Source: Verrucomicrobiota bacterium (GTDB taxonomy: Bacteria > Verrucomicrobiota > Verrucomicrobiia > Limisphaerales > UBA1096). Taken from it: a stretch of 61,098 bases of DNA. Where the stretch lies: contig JACNJE010000110.1 of the NCBI GenBank assembly GCA_014382705.1, forward strand, positions 1 through 61,098, in the 5' to 3' direction. The notes under the pieces are model-generated. The model was not told the DNA's origin. It ran no database searches and saw nothing but the letters and a program-made list of their open reading frames with translations. Position 1 is the stretch's first letter. Each line of letters opens with the position of its first letter. Shown here in pieces: positions 36,552 to 46,080 of this stretch. The position numbers and the translations under genes were made by a program.

Positions 36552-37802
36552 ATGGAGGCAACCCGGGAAATCGAGGTCGGGGATTCGGCGGCACGCTCGG
36601 CGCAGGCTCTGGACGAGTTGCAGGATGTGCGGGGCGAAACGATGACCCTGAACATGGGGCCGTCGCATCCCGCGACGCACGGGGTGCTGCGGTTGGTTCT
36701 GGAACTCGACGGCGAGATCATCACGAAGGCCGACCCGGAGATCGGCTACCTGCATCGTGGCGATGAGAAGATCGCCGAGAACATGACGTACACCCAGTTC
36801 ATTCCGTATACGGACCGGCTGGATTACCTCGCGCCGCTGGCCAACAATGTCGCCTACGCGTTGGCGGTGGAGAAGCTGCTCGGCATTCACGACAGGTTGC
36901 CGGAGCGCTGCCAGTACATCCGCGTGATCTGCTGCGAATTGGCCCGCATCTCGGCGCATCTGCTCGGCATCGGGGCGTTTGCCATGGATGTCGGCGCGAT
37001 GACGGTGTTCCTGCACACGTTCACCGAGCGCGAGAAAATCTACAACCTGATCGAGGCGCTGACCGGCGCGCGCTTCACGACGACGTACACGCGCATTGGC
37101 GGGTTGGCGCGGGATCTTCCGGAGGGCTGGACGGAGGAATTGGCCAAGTTCACCAAGGAAGTCAGCGTGGCCATTGGCGAGACGGACAAGTTGCTGACGC
37201 GGAACAAGATTTTCGTCGATCGGACGAAGGACGTCGGCGTGATCAGCCGGGAAGACGCGATCGATTTTGGCCTGACCGGCCCGAATCTGCGCGGGAGCAA
37301 CGTCGAGCATGACCTTCGCAAGGCGCACCCGTATCTCGTGTACGACCAGCTCGACTTTGACGTGCCGTACGGCGAGACGGGCGACTGTTACGACCGCTAT
37401 CTCGTGCGGATGGAGGAGATGCGCCAGAGCGTCCGCCTGCTCGATCAATGCTTGGCCAAGCTGCCGGGCGGCCCGGTCAACGTGGACGATGGAAAGATCG
37501 TTTTGCCGGACAAACAGAAGGTGCTCTCGAGCATGGAGGAGTTGATCCACCAGTTCATGCTGGTGACGCAGGGGCAGGACGCGCCAGCCGGCGAGGTTTA
37601 CTTCGGCGCCGAGAACCCGAAGGGGGAGCTTGGCTTTTACATCATGAGCAAGGGCGGCGGTGTGCCGTACCGGCTGAAGATCCGCGCGCCGTCGTTCGTT
37701 AACTTGGGCATCCTGCCTGACCTGCTGCCGGGGCACATGATCAGTGACGTGGTGGCGATTCTGGGGTCGCTCGACTTCGTGATGGGGGAATGCGATCGAT
37801 GA
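36552..37802 (+). CDS. nuoD: NADH-quinone oxidoreductase subunit D (cluster 2)
   Basis: NMGPSHPATHGVLRLVLELDGE, YLHRGDEKIAENMTYTQFIPYTDRLDY, LGSLDFVMGECDR. Confidence 0.96.
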   Translation: MEATREIEVGDSAARSAQALDELQDVRGETMTLNMGPSHPATHGVLRLVLELDGEIITKADPEIGYLHRGDEKIAENMTYTQFIPYTDRLDYLAPLANNVAYALAVEKLLGIHDRLPERCQYIRVICCELARISAHLLGIGAFAMDVGAMTVFLHTFTEREKIYNLIEALTGARFTTTYTRIGGLARDLPEGWTEELAKFTKEVSVAIGETDKLLTRNKIFVDRTKDVGVISREDAIDFGLTGPNLRGSNVEHDLRKAHPYLVYDQLDFDVPYGETGDCYDRYLVRMEEMRQSVRLLDQCLAKLPGGPVNVDDGKIVLPDKQKVLSSMEELIHQFMLVTQGQDAPAGEVYFGAENPKGELGFYIMSKGGGVPYRLKIRAPSFVNLGILPDLLPGHMISDVVAILGSLDFVMGECDR

Positions 37803-38287
37803 GTTTTGTGGTTCCCAAAAAACTGGAGAGGGAAATCAACCGGCTGGTGAAGAACTACCCGGAAAAGCGCAGTGCGTCGCTGATGGTGCTGCACGCGTTG
37901 CAGGATGAGTTCGGTTTCATCTCCGTCGAGGCGGAAAAATGGACGGCGGCCAAGCTCGGCTTGAAGCCGATCAACATCCACGAGCTGGTGACGTTTTACC
38001 CGATGCTGCGCGAGCACGACCCCGGGAAAACCGTGGTGCGGGTTTGCCGCACGTTGAGCTGCGCCCTGGCCGGGAGCGCGGAGTTGCACGGGCATCTCTG
38101 CAGACGGCTTGGGCTGGATGCCGATGCGCCGGGGCTGCAGCGGACGAAGGACGGCCGGTTTGGCGTCGAGTACGCCGAGTGCCTTGCCAGTTGCGGCACC
38201 GGACCGGTGATGATGTGCAACGATGATTTTTACGAGAGCGTCTCGAACGACGGTGCGGATGAAATCCTGGAGAAATACGACGAATGA
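37799..38287 (+). CDS. nuoE: NADH-quinone oxidoreductase subunit E
   Basis: VRVCRTLSCALAGS ... VEYAECLASCGTGPVMMCNDDFYESV (2Fe-2S thioredoxin-like). Confidence 0.95.
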   Translation: MSFVVPKKLEREINRLVKNYPEKRSASLMVLHALQDEFGFISVEAEKWTAAKLGLKPINIHELVTFYPMLREHDPGKTVVRVCRTLSCALAGSAELHGHLCRRLGLDADAPGLQRTKDGRFGVEYAECLASCGTGPVMMCNDDFYESVSNDGADEILEKYDE

Positions 38288-38293
38288 AGTTGG

Positions 38294-38365
38294 TTGCCGA
38301 ACTAGGATTCGAACCTAGACAAAGTGAGTCAGAGTCACTCGTGCTACCGTTACACTATTCGGCAA
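38294..38365 (-). tRNA. tRNA-Gln (anticodon CTG)
   Basis: Reverse strand TTGCCGAATAGTGTAACGGTAGCACGAGTGACTCTGACTCACTTTGTCTAGGTTCGAATCCTAGTTCGGCAA: acceptor TTGCCGA/TCGGCAA, anticodon stem AGTGA/TCACT with loop CTCTGAC, T-loop GGTTCGAATCC. CCA not encoded. Confidence 0.93.
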
Positions 38366-38424
38366 CGCCGTGCGGGCAATACATAATTAAACCGGGCCAG
38401 ATGAGTCAAGGCCCGAATCGCTGA

Positions 38425-39828
38425 ATGCCGAAAGAAACTAAACTGGTTTTGAAGCACGTCGATGAGGCGGGTTACACGAATGACATAAAGTGTTACCTGA
38501 AACACGGCGGTTACAGGACGTTGAAAAAGGTCTTCCGGCTCAAGCCGAGGAAGGCCGGGGGTGTCGTCGTGACGCCGCAGGAAACCGTTCGCAAGGAGGT
38601 GCTTGCGTCCGGTTTGCGCGGGCGGGGCGGTGCCGGGTTTTCCTGCGGCGTGAAGTGGAACTTTGTCAACCGCAAGTCCGGCAAGCCGGTGTATTTGATC
38701 TGCAACGCTGACGAATCCGAGCCGGGCACGTTCAAGGATCGGCAGATCCTTCACAAGGATCCGCACCAGCTCATTGAGGGCATGATCCTGTCGTGTTACG
38801 CCAACGAGGTGAAGCTGGCGTATATTTACATTCGCGGTGAATTTCCCGAGGGCGCGAGAATCCTCAATCGCGCCATCGACGAGGCCAAAGCCAACGGCTT
38901 CCTCGGCAAAGGCATCTGCGGCACGAAATACGACCTCGAGATCCACGTGCACCGCGGCGCGGGCGCGTATATTTGCGGCGAGGAAACCGGCCTCATCGAG
39001 TCGCTTGAGGGCAAGCGGCCGTACCCGCGCATCAAGCCGCCGTACTTCCCTGCGGCGCTTGGCCTCTACATGTGCCCGACCATCGTCAATAACGTCGAGA
39101 CGCTCTGCAACGTGCGGCATGTCATGGAGATGGGCGGCGACGCCTACGCCTCGCTGGGCACGGCGGGCAACACTGGCACGCGCATTGTCAGCCTGAGCGG
39201 GAACGTCCAGCGGCCCGGCTATTACGAGATCGAGGTCGGGAAGGCCACCCTCGGTGAATTGATCTTTCACAAAAACTTTGGCCAAGGGCTGCGCGACGGC
39301 CGAAAGCTTCGGGCTATCATCCCCGGCGGTTCGTCGTCAAAGGTGTTTCGCGCCGGCGAGAAGTTCACCATCCAAAGCAAAGACAAGTGGGGCGAGGTCA
39401 CCGAGCAGAAACTCGACCTGCTCGACATCCCGTACGACTTCGACACGCTGATGAAATGCGGCTCGATGTCCGGCTCGAGCGCCATCATCGTGCTGGACGA
39501 CTCGGTGGACATGGTCGAGGCGCTGGGCAATTTGTCCGACTTTTACGCGCACGAAAGCTGCGGTCAATGCACCCCCTGCCGCGAAGGTTCGCTCTGGATG
39601 GCCAAGGCGCTCAAGCGGATGCGCACCGGCGAGGCGCGGAAGGGCGACGCCGATTATTTGCGGCACATCGCGCAGAACATCCAGGGCCGGACCATCTGTG
39701 CCTTTGGCGAGGCGTGCGCCTGGCCGGTGATGAGTTTCGTGGACAAGTTCCGCGATGATTTTGAGCAGCGCGGCGCGGAGGACGAGGCCCGCTTGGCCAA
39801 GCGCGACGGGGAGGCCGCAACGAAATAG
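38425..39828 (+). CDS. nuoF: NADH-quinone oxidoreductase subunit F
   Basis: GLRGRGGAGFSCGVKW, CNADESEPGTFKDR, RGAGAYICGEETGLIESLEGKR, ESCGQCTPCREGSLWM. Confidence 0.97.
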   Translation: MPKETKLVLKHVDEAGYTNDIKCYLKHGGYRTLKKVFRLKPRKAGGVVVTPQETVRKEVLASGLRGRGGAGFSCGVKWNFVNRKSGKPVYLICNADESEPGTFKDRQILHKDPHQLIEGMILSCYANEVKLAYIYIRGEFPEGARILNRAIDEAKANGFLGKGICGTKYDLEIHVHRGAGAYICGEETGLIESLEGKRPYPRIKPPYFPAALGLYMCPTIVNNVETLCNVRHVMEMGGDAYASLGTAGNTGTRIVSLSGNVQRPGYYEIEVGKATLGELIFHKNFGQGLRDGRKLRAIIPGGSSSKVFRAGEKFTIQSKDKWGEVTEQKLDLLDIPYDFDTLMKCGSMSGSSAIIVLDDSVDMVEALGNLSDFYAHESCGQCTPCREGSLWMAKALKRMRTGEARKGDADYLRHIAQNIQGRTICAFGEACAWPVMSFVDKFRDDFEQRGAEDEARLAKRDGEAATK

Positions 39829-39830
39829 CG

Positions 39831-41531
39831 ATGGCAGTCAAGCGGACAGACCCGGCAGTCGACACCGTCACGGTGAAAGTGGACGGCTGCGCCGTTGAGG
39901 TGCCGCGCACCACGCCGAACTGGCAGGGCCACCCGGAGCCGACCACGGTGCTGCAGGCCTGCAAACACGCCGGCATCGAGATCCCGCACTACTGTTACCA
40001 CCCCAAGCTGCCGGTGGCCGGCAACTGCCGGATGTGCCTCGTCCACGTCGCCATGCCGGGGCGGCCAGGCCCGGACGGTAAACCACCGACGAACGAGGAC
40101 GGTTCTCCCAAAGTGTTCCCGATGCAGCTCCCGTACGAGCCGGGCACGCCGCGCGGTGTCATCGGCTGCGCGACCGGCATCATTCCCGGAATGGAGATTT
40201 ACGCCAGCAGCCCGGAAACCCGGGAGATGCGGGAGGCGGTGCTTGAGTCGCTGCTCATCAACCATCCGCTCGACTGTCCAATCTGCGATCAGGCTGGCGA
40301 ATGCAAGCTGCAGGAATACTCGGTCGAACACGGCCAAGCCGAGAGCCAGTTTGCCGAGGTGAAGGTGCACAAGCCGAAGGCGGTGAACCTTGGCCCGCGC
40401 ATCACGCTCGACGCCGAGCGATGCGTGTTGTGCACCCGCTGCATCCGCTTTACCGCTGATGTGGCCGGCGACGACGCGCTGGGCATCGTGAACCGCGGCA
40501 GCTATAACGCGATATCGACCTATCCCGGCCAGCCGTTCGACAACAATTACACGCTCAACACGGTGGATCTCTGTCCGGTTGGCGCGTTGACGTCCGACGA
40601 TTTTCGTTTCCAGATGCGCGTTTGGTTTCTCAAGGAAACCAAAAGCCTCTGCACCGGCTGCGGCACCGGTTGCAACACCGTCATCGGTTCGCGCGAAAAC
40701 AAAATGTTCCGCTACGAGCCGCGGCAAAACGACGCGGTCAACAGCGATTGGATGTGCGATGCCGGCCGGCTCGATTACAAATGGATCGGCCGCGACGATC
40801 GCTTGGCCAAGTTGCGCGGGCCAAAGGGTGACACCACTTGGCCAAGCGCGCTTGAGGAGATTTCCGATCACTTGGCCAAGGCCGGGGAAGGCTCGGTGGC
40901 GATCGTCGCCTCGGCGCGCCAAACCAACGAGGAGCTTTTCCTGCTGAGCAAATTGGCCAAGCGCTTCAAGGCGTTGACGGACTCGGTGCGGCGCAACGGC
41001 GAGGCGGATCATCTGCTCGTCGCCGCCGACCGCAACCCGAACACCACCGGCGCGCGGTTGACCGGCATCACGACCAAGCGCGTCGGCTTGAAGCTGGGCG
41101 CCATCGCCAGGGGCATCGCGTCCGGCAAGGTCACGACGCTGATCGTGTGCGGCGAGGACGTCACGCAGCACGGCATCGATGCCAAGCTGCTCGGTAAACT
41201 TAAAACATTGATTGTCAGTGACATCCTGCCAAGCGCCACGACGAAAATGGCCGATTATCTGCTGCCGGGCTGCGCGCATGCCGAGAAACGCGGGACGTTC
41301 ACCAACGTGAAAGGGCGTGTGCAGAAATTGAACAAAGCCCTCGAGCCGCCGGGCGACGCACTGCCGGAGTGGGAGGTGTTGCACGAGCTCGTCCACACCG
41401 TCACTGGCCTCGACGGCTTCAACAGCATCGAAGGATTGTTTAATCAAATGGCAGACGAGGTGAAGGCGTTCAAGGCCGCCGGCCTGACCTGGGCCGGCTT
41501 GGGCGATACGGGCGCGGACGTGAAACTGTGA
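39831..41531 (+). CDS. nuoG: NADH-quinone oxidoreductase subunit G (short form)
   Basis: HYCYHPKLPVAGNCRMCLVHV, HPLDCPICDQAGECKLQEYS, RCVLCTRCIRFT, SLCTGCGTGCNT; C-terminal molybdopterin-like region. Confidence 0.94.
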   Translation: MAVKRTDPAVDTVTVKVDGCAVEVPRTTPNWQGHPEPTTVLQACKHAGIEIPHYCYHPKLPVAGNCRMCLVHVAMPGRPGPDGKPPTNEDGSPKVFPMQLPYEPGTPRGVIGCATGIIPGMEIYASSPETREMREAVLESLLINHPLDCPICDQAGECKLQEYSVEHGQAESQFAEVKVHKPKAVNLGPRITLDAERCVLCTRCIRFTADVAGDDALGIVNRGSYNAISTYPGQPFDNNYTLNTVDLCPVGALTSDDFRFQMRVWFLKETKSLCTGCGTGCNTVIGSRENKMFRYEPRQNDAVNSDWMCDAGRLDYKWIGRDDRLAKLRGPKGDTTWPSALEEISDHLAKAGEGSVAIVASARQTNEELFLLSKLAKRFKALTDSVRRNGEADHLLVAADRNPNTTGARLTGITTKRVGLKLGAIARGIASGKVTTLIVCGEDVTQHGIDAKLLGKLKTLIVSDILPSATTKMADYLLPGCAHAEKRGTFTNVKGRVQKLNKALEPPGDALPEWEVLHELVHTVTGLDGFNSIEGLFNQMADEVKAFKAAGLTWAGLGDTGADVKL

Positions 41532-42595
41532 TGCTTGTCTCGATCACAGGACTGTTCGCCGAGCCGTGGGTGCTGACGCTGCTCAAGGTGGTGTGCCTGT
41601 TTGCCGTGGTGATGCCGATGGTCGCCTACGCGGTCGTGGCCGAGCGGCGCATCTCGGCGTGGATTCAGGATCGCGTCGGGCCGAACCGCGTCGGCATCCC
41701 GTTCACGAACATAAAACTGTTTGGCCTTGGCCAACCGCTGGCTGATGGGTTGAAGGCGCTGGTCAAGGAGGACCTGACGCCGGCTCACGTGCGCCGGGTG
41801 TTTTACTGGCTGGCCCCGGCGGTGGCGATGGTGCCGTCGTTCGTGGTGCTTGCCGTCGTGCCGTTTGGCTCGATGCTCGGCTCGCAAAGAATGGTGATCG
41901 CCAACCTCGATGTCGGCATCCTGTTCACCTTCGGCATTGTGTCGCTGGGCGTGTACGGCGTCGTGCTGGCCGGCTACGCCTCGAATTCTAAATACCCGTT
42001 CCTCGGCGGCATCCGGTCGACGGCGCAAATGATCTCGTACGAGATCGCGATGGGGCTGGCGGTCGTGCCGGTGTTCATGCTGGTGGGCGACCTCAATCTC
42101 GGCTCGGTGATCGACTATCAGCGCGGCGGTGCTTGGCTCCTGTTCAAGCAGCCGTTGGCATTCGCGATTTTCCTGATCGCCATTTTCGCGGAGACAAACC
42201 GCCTGCCGTTCGACCTGCCGGAGTCGGAAACCGAGCTGGTTGCCGGTTACAACACCGAATACAGCTCGATGCGCTTCGCGTTGTTTTTCATGGGGGAATA
42301 CGCCGCGATGATCGCCGGCTCGGCGCTGATGGTGGTGCTGTTCTGCGGCGGCTGGATGCTGCCGCTGGGCGATTATTTCAACACGCCGGCCCAGTCGCTT
42401 GGCCAAGGGCTGGTGCACATCGCGGTGTTCATCGCCAAGACGGCGATGTTCCTTGGCCTGATGATCTGGGTGCGTTGGATGCTGCCGCGATTCCGCTACG
42501 ACCAATTGATGAACATCGGCTGGAAACGATTCCTGCCGCTGAGCCTGGCCAACATCATTCTGACGGCCATCGTGCTGTGGGTGATGCACAGTTGA
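41528..42595 (+). CDS. nuoH: NADH-quinone oxidoreductase subunit H (cluster 2)
   Basis: AERRISAWIQDRVGPNRVGIPFTNIKLFGLGQPLADGLKALVKED, AETNRLPFDLPESETELVAGYNTEYSSMRFALFFMGEYAAM. Confidence 0.96.
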   Translation: MMLVSITGLFAEPWVLTLLKVVCLFAVVMPMVAYAVVAERRISAWIQDRVGPNRVGIPFTNIKLFGLGQPLADGLKALVKEDLTPAHVRRVFYWLAPAVAMVPSFVVLAVVPFGSMLGSQRMVIANLDVGILFTFGIVSLGVYGVVLAGYASNSKYPFLGGIRSTAQMISYEIAMGLAVVPVFMLVGDLNLGSVIDYQRGGAWLLFKQPLAFAIFLIAIFAETNRLPFDLPESETELVAGYNTEYSSMRFALFFMGEYAAMIAGSALMVVLFCGGWMLPLGDYFNTPAQSLGQGLVHIAVFIAKTAMFLGLMIWVRWMLPRFRYDQLMNIGWKRFLPLSLANIILTAIVLWVMHS

Positions 42596-42605
42596 GGGTG
42601 AAACG

Positions 42606-43220
42606 ATGAAAGTAAATCGCACAGAATTGACCTGGTGGGAGCGGCTTTATTTACCGACGCTGCTCAACGGCTTCAGGGTCACGCTGCGTCATTTTTTCTC
42701 GCGAAAACGCTCCGGGGTGTACGGCGATAAACAAAAAAAATTCGCTGCCAAAACCACGATGCAGTACCCGGAGGAGAAATGGGATGTCCCGACCGGGTAC
42801 CGGGGCGCGCCGTATTTGGTGAAGGATGTGGACGAAAAAACCAAGTGCGTGTCGTGCCAGTTGTGCGAGTTTGTCTGTCCGCCCCGGGCCATACGCATCA
42901 CCCCGCCGGGCGACACCGGCGTGGTCGATCGCGACGGTGCGGAGAAGATGCCGAAGGAGTTCGAGATCGACATGCTTCGTTGCATCTATTGTGGCTACTG
43001 CCAGGAGGTCTGCCCGGAGGAGGCGATCTTTTTGCTGAAGGACTACGCCATTACCGGCGAGAGCCGCGAGGAGCTGATTTACGACATGGAGAAACTGCTC
43101 GAGCTGGGTGGCGCGGACAAGCGCGCCTACGATCACCACGTGCAGGACGGGGTGGGCGAGGGGATCAAGAAGTGGGAAACCAAAACACGGGAAGCCGGTG
43201 AGCAACCTGAATTCCACTGA
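42606..43220 (+). CDS. nuoI: NADH-quinone oxidoreductase subunit I (cluster 2)
   Basis: CVSCQLCEFVCPPRAIRI and CIYCGYCQEVCPEEAIFL 4Fe-4S motifs. Confidence 0.95.
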   Translation: MKVNRTELTWWERLYLPTLLNGFRVTLRHFFSRKRSGVYGDKQKKFAAKTTMQYPEEKWDVPTGYRGAPYLVKDVDEKTKCVSCQLCEFVCPPRAIRITPPGDTGVVDRDGAEKMPKEFEIDMLRCIYCGYCQEVCPEEAIFLLKDYAITGESREELIYDMEKLLELGGADKRAYDHHVQDGVGEGIKKWETKTREAGEQPEFH

Positions 43221-43279
43221 CGAGTTGAGTTGTTAATCCGGAAATCAAACAGTGGCATTTACAATAAAACATACGAGCA

Positions 43280-43395
43280 TTCACCCTCATCCGGCCTCCG
43301 GCCACCTTCTCCCTGAGGGAGAAGGAATCCAGGCGGGCTGCGCTTGGCCAAGCTCCCTCTCCCAGCGGGAGAGGGCCGGGGAGAGGGAGAACGCG
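43280..43395. repeat. dispersed composite intergenic repeat, copy B (inverted relative to copy A)
   Basis: TCACCCTCATCCGGCC..CCTTCTCCCTGAGGGAGAAGG..TGCGCTTGGCCAAGCTCCCTCTCCCAGCGGGAGAGGGCCGGGGAGAGGGAG, between nuoI and nuoJ. Confidence 0.88.
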
Positions 43396-43446
43396 ATTTG
43401 TTAACGATGACTTTTCAGAATACGATTAAATCATCAGCTTAACAAG

Positions 43447-43998
43447 ATGGAAGGAACGTTGTTCAACATTTTCGCCGGGCTGGCGGTGCTGAGTGCGCTG
43501 TTGGTGGTGGCGAACCCGTTCAGCCGCAACCCGGTGACGAGCGCGTTGTTCCTCGTGACGACGATGATCTCAATCTCCGGGCTGTTCGTCCTGCTCAACG
43601 CCTACTTCCTCGCGGCGGTGCAGATCCTCGTCTACGCCGGGGCGGTAATGGTGTTGTTCCTATTCGTGATTATGCTGCTGGATCTGCGGGAGGGCGCACG
43701 ACGCAAGCTGAATCTCGTTAGCTTGGCCATGGGACTCATGGCTGTCGGCGCGTTGTTCCTCGTCTATAAAAGCTCGATCGACACAACGTACGGGGAGGTC
43801 GCGCAGCGTCACGAGGGGGCGGCGGACACCGGCCAAGCGGAGGCTGCGCAGGCCAAGGTGGTGGGAAGCACACGCGCGCTTGGCCAAGCGCTGTTCAGCG
43901 TCGAAAAGGGATTCATCCTGCCGTTTGAGATCGTCTCCATCCTGCTGTTGGTGGCGATGGTTGGTGTGATTTTGTTGAGCCGAAAGGAGCCACGCTGA
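43447..43998 (+). CDS. nuoJ: NADH-quinone oxidoreductase subunit J (cluster 2)
   Basis: [55 protein letters not shown]. Confidence 0.94.
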   Translation: MEGTLFNIFAGLAVLSALLVVANPFSRNPVTSALFLVTTMISISGLFVLLNAYFLAAVQILVYAGAVMVLFLFVIMLLDLREGARRKLNLVSLAMGLMAVGALFLVYKSSIDTTYGEVAQRHEGAADTGQAEAAQAKVVGSTRALGQALFSVEKGFILPFEIVSILLLVAMVGVILLSRKEPR

Positions 43999-44303
43999 TG
44001 GAGCCGACTCTGAGCCAATACCTGCTGGTGAGCGGCGCGCTGTTTGCGATCGGCCTGCTGGGCGTGATCGTGCGGCGCAACCTGCTGATTATCTACATGT
44101 CGCTCGAGCTGATGCTCAACGCCGCCAATGTGGCACTCGTGGCCATGTCGCGCTTCAACGGAAATCTGGACGGGCAGGTGATGGTGTTCTTCATCATCAC
44201 CGTCGCGGCGGCGGAAGTGGCCGTTGGCTTGGCCCTGATTGTCGCGCTGTATCGCAAACGCCAGACCGCCGAGGTGGCGGACTTGGCCACGATGAAACTG
44301 TAA
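43998..44303 (+). CDS. nuoK: NADH-quinone oxidoreductase subunit K (cluster 2)
   Basis: [45 protein letters not shown]. Confidence 0.96.
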   Translation: MEPTLSQYLLVSGALFAIGLLGVIVRRNLLIIYMSLELMLNAANVALVAMSRFNGNLDGQVMVFFIITVAAAEVAVGLALIVALYRKRQTAEVADLATMKL

Positions 44304-44306
44304 ACG

Positions 44307-46073
44307 ATGAACACCGCTGCATGGCTCATTATGTTGCTCCCGCTATTCTCGGCGGCGGCCATCGGCCTGGGTGTGTTCCGTTCGCGCAAGGCCAGCGCGG
44401 CGATTTCCGTCGGGGCGGTTGTCGGTTCATTTTTGCTCACGTTGCTGCTGGTTGCTGCGGGTGACGACTTGCATCCGAGCGTCACTTGGCTTGCGATTGG
44501 GGGACTGCAGATCGACATCGGTTTGCAGATCAACGGGCTTAGCAAGCTGATGCTCTGCGTCGTCACCGGTGTCGGAAGCTTGATCCATATTTTCTCGCTG
44601 GGTTACATGAAGGAGGATCGCGATATCTCACGCTACTTTGCCTTCCTCAGCCTATTCGTTTTCTCGATGCTCGGTATCGTGTTGGCCGACAATTTCGTGA
44701 TGATGTTTATTTTTTGGGAGTTGGTTGGTGTCTCAAGTTATCTGTTGATCGGCTTTTGGTTCGAGAAACCCAGTGCGGCCGATGCCGCCAAGAAGGCATT
44801 CCTCACGAATCGCGTCGGCGATTTTGGTTTTTTGATTGGCATCCTGGTGGTGTGGGCCGCGCTTGGCTCGGTTGAGTTTGGCGACTTGGCCAAGGCGGTC
44901 TCCGGCGAGACAGCAATGATCACCGGCTTGGCCGGGTTCTTGATTTTCTGCGGGGCGATGGGCAAGTCCGCCCAGGTGCCGCTGCACGTCTGGCTGCCGG
45001 ACGCGATGGAAGGCCCGACGCCGGTCAGTGCGCTCATCCACGCGGCGACGATGGTGGCCGCCGGCGTCTACATGCTGTGCCGCGTGTTTTTCCTGATCGA
45101 CGGCACGTGGGCGATGGAGGCGGTCGCCTGGATCGGCGGCCTGACCTCTTTGCTAGCCGCGCTGATGGCGGTGCAGCAGGACGATATCAAGCGCATCTTG
45201 GCCTACTCCACACTTTCACAACTCGGCTACATGGTGATGGCGGTGGGGCTGGGTTCTCCCGACGCGGCGATGTTTCACCTGACGACGCACGCGTCGTTCA
45301 AAGCGCTGCTCTTCCTTGGGGCCGGTTCGGTGATCGTGGCGCTGCACCACGAGCAGGACATCTGGAAAATGGGCGGTCTGCGCGAGCGGATGCCCAAGAC
45401 GTACTGGACGTTTTTGATCGGCACGATGGCGCTCTGTGGAGTGCCACTCTTCAGCGGTTTTTTCAGCAAGGAGGCCATCCTCGACGTCGCGCTGGAGAAC
45501 AATCTTTTGCTGTTTCTCGTCGCCGTGTTCGTCGCACTGTTGACGACGTTTTACATGACGCGACTGTTCATTGTGGCGTTCATGGGCAAGCCGCGCTCGA
45601 GCCATGCCGAGCAAGCGAAGGAGAGTCCCGCTGTGATGACCGTGCCGCTGCTCGTGCTTGCGGTGCCGTCGGTCATCGCCGGTTACTTCAACGCGCACGC
45701 ACCGAATCCGCTGGTGTTGGCCGCGTCGCTGGGGGTGCTGGTGTTTGGCATGCTGCTGGCCAATAGCGCCTACAGCGGAGCCAAGGCCGACCCGCTACCG
45801 GCCCGGTTTGGCCGCTTGGCCAAGGCGCTGCGCGACCGGTTTTGGTTTGACGAAATTTACCAATGGCTCATCGACCACGTGCAGGAGAACTTGGCCAAGC
45901 TGGCGGATGCCTTCGACCGATGGGTGATCGCCGGGTTGTTGGTGCGCGGCGCACACGGCACGACTGAGTTGGCCGGGCGGGTGTTGCGCCTGGCCCAGAC
46001 CGGCAACCTGCAAACATACGCCTTTTGGTTCGCCGCCGGCATGGCCGTACTTTTGGTTTTTACGTTGAGTTGA
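44307..46073 (+). CDS. nuoL: NADH-quinone oxidoreductase subunit L (cluster 2)
   Basis: GKSAQVPLHVWLPDAMEGPTPVSALIHAATMVAAGVYMLCR. Confidence 0.96.
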   Translation: MNTAAWLIMLLPLFSAAAIGLGVFRSRKASAAISVGAVVGSFLLTLLLVAAGDDLHPSVTWLAIGGLQIDIGLQINGLSKLMLCVVTGVGSLIHIFSLGYMKEDRDISRYFAFLSLFVFSMLGIVLADNFVMMFIFWELVGVSSYLLIGFWFEKPSAADAAKKAFLTNRVGDFGFLIGILVVWAALGSVEFGDLAKAVSGETAMITGLAGFLIFCGAMGKSAQVPLHVWLPDAMEGPTPVSALIHAATMVAAGVYMLCRVFFLIDGTWAMEAVAWIGGLTSLLAALMAVQQDDIKRILAYSTLSQLGYMVMAVGLGSPDAAMFHLTTHASFKALLFLGAGSVIVALHHEQDIWKMGGLRERMPKTYWTFLIGTMALCGVPLFSGFFSKEAILDVALENNLLLFLVAVFVALLTTFYMTRLFIVAFMGKPRSSHAEQAKESPAVMTVPLLVLAVPSVIAGYFNAHAPNPLVLAASLGVLVFGMLLANSAYSGAKADPLPARFGRLAKALRDRFWFDEIYQWLIDHVQENLAKLADAFDRWVIAGLLVRGAHGTTELAGRVLRLAQTGNLQTYAFWFAAGMAVLLVFTLS

Positions 46074-46080
46074 CCGTGAG

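Noticed and set aside
40803-40960. REP/BIME-type palindromic elements
   Set aside because: REP elements are longer (about 35 nt) and extragenic; this motif is 8-16 nt and mostly intragenic.
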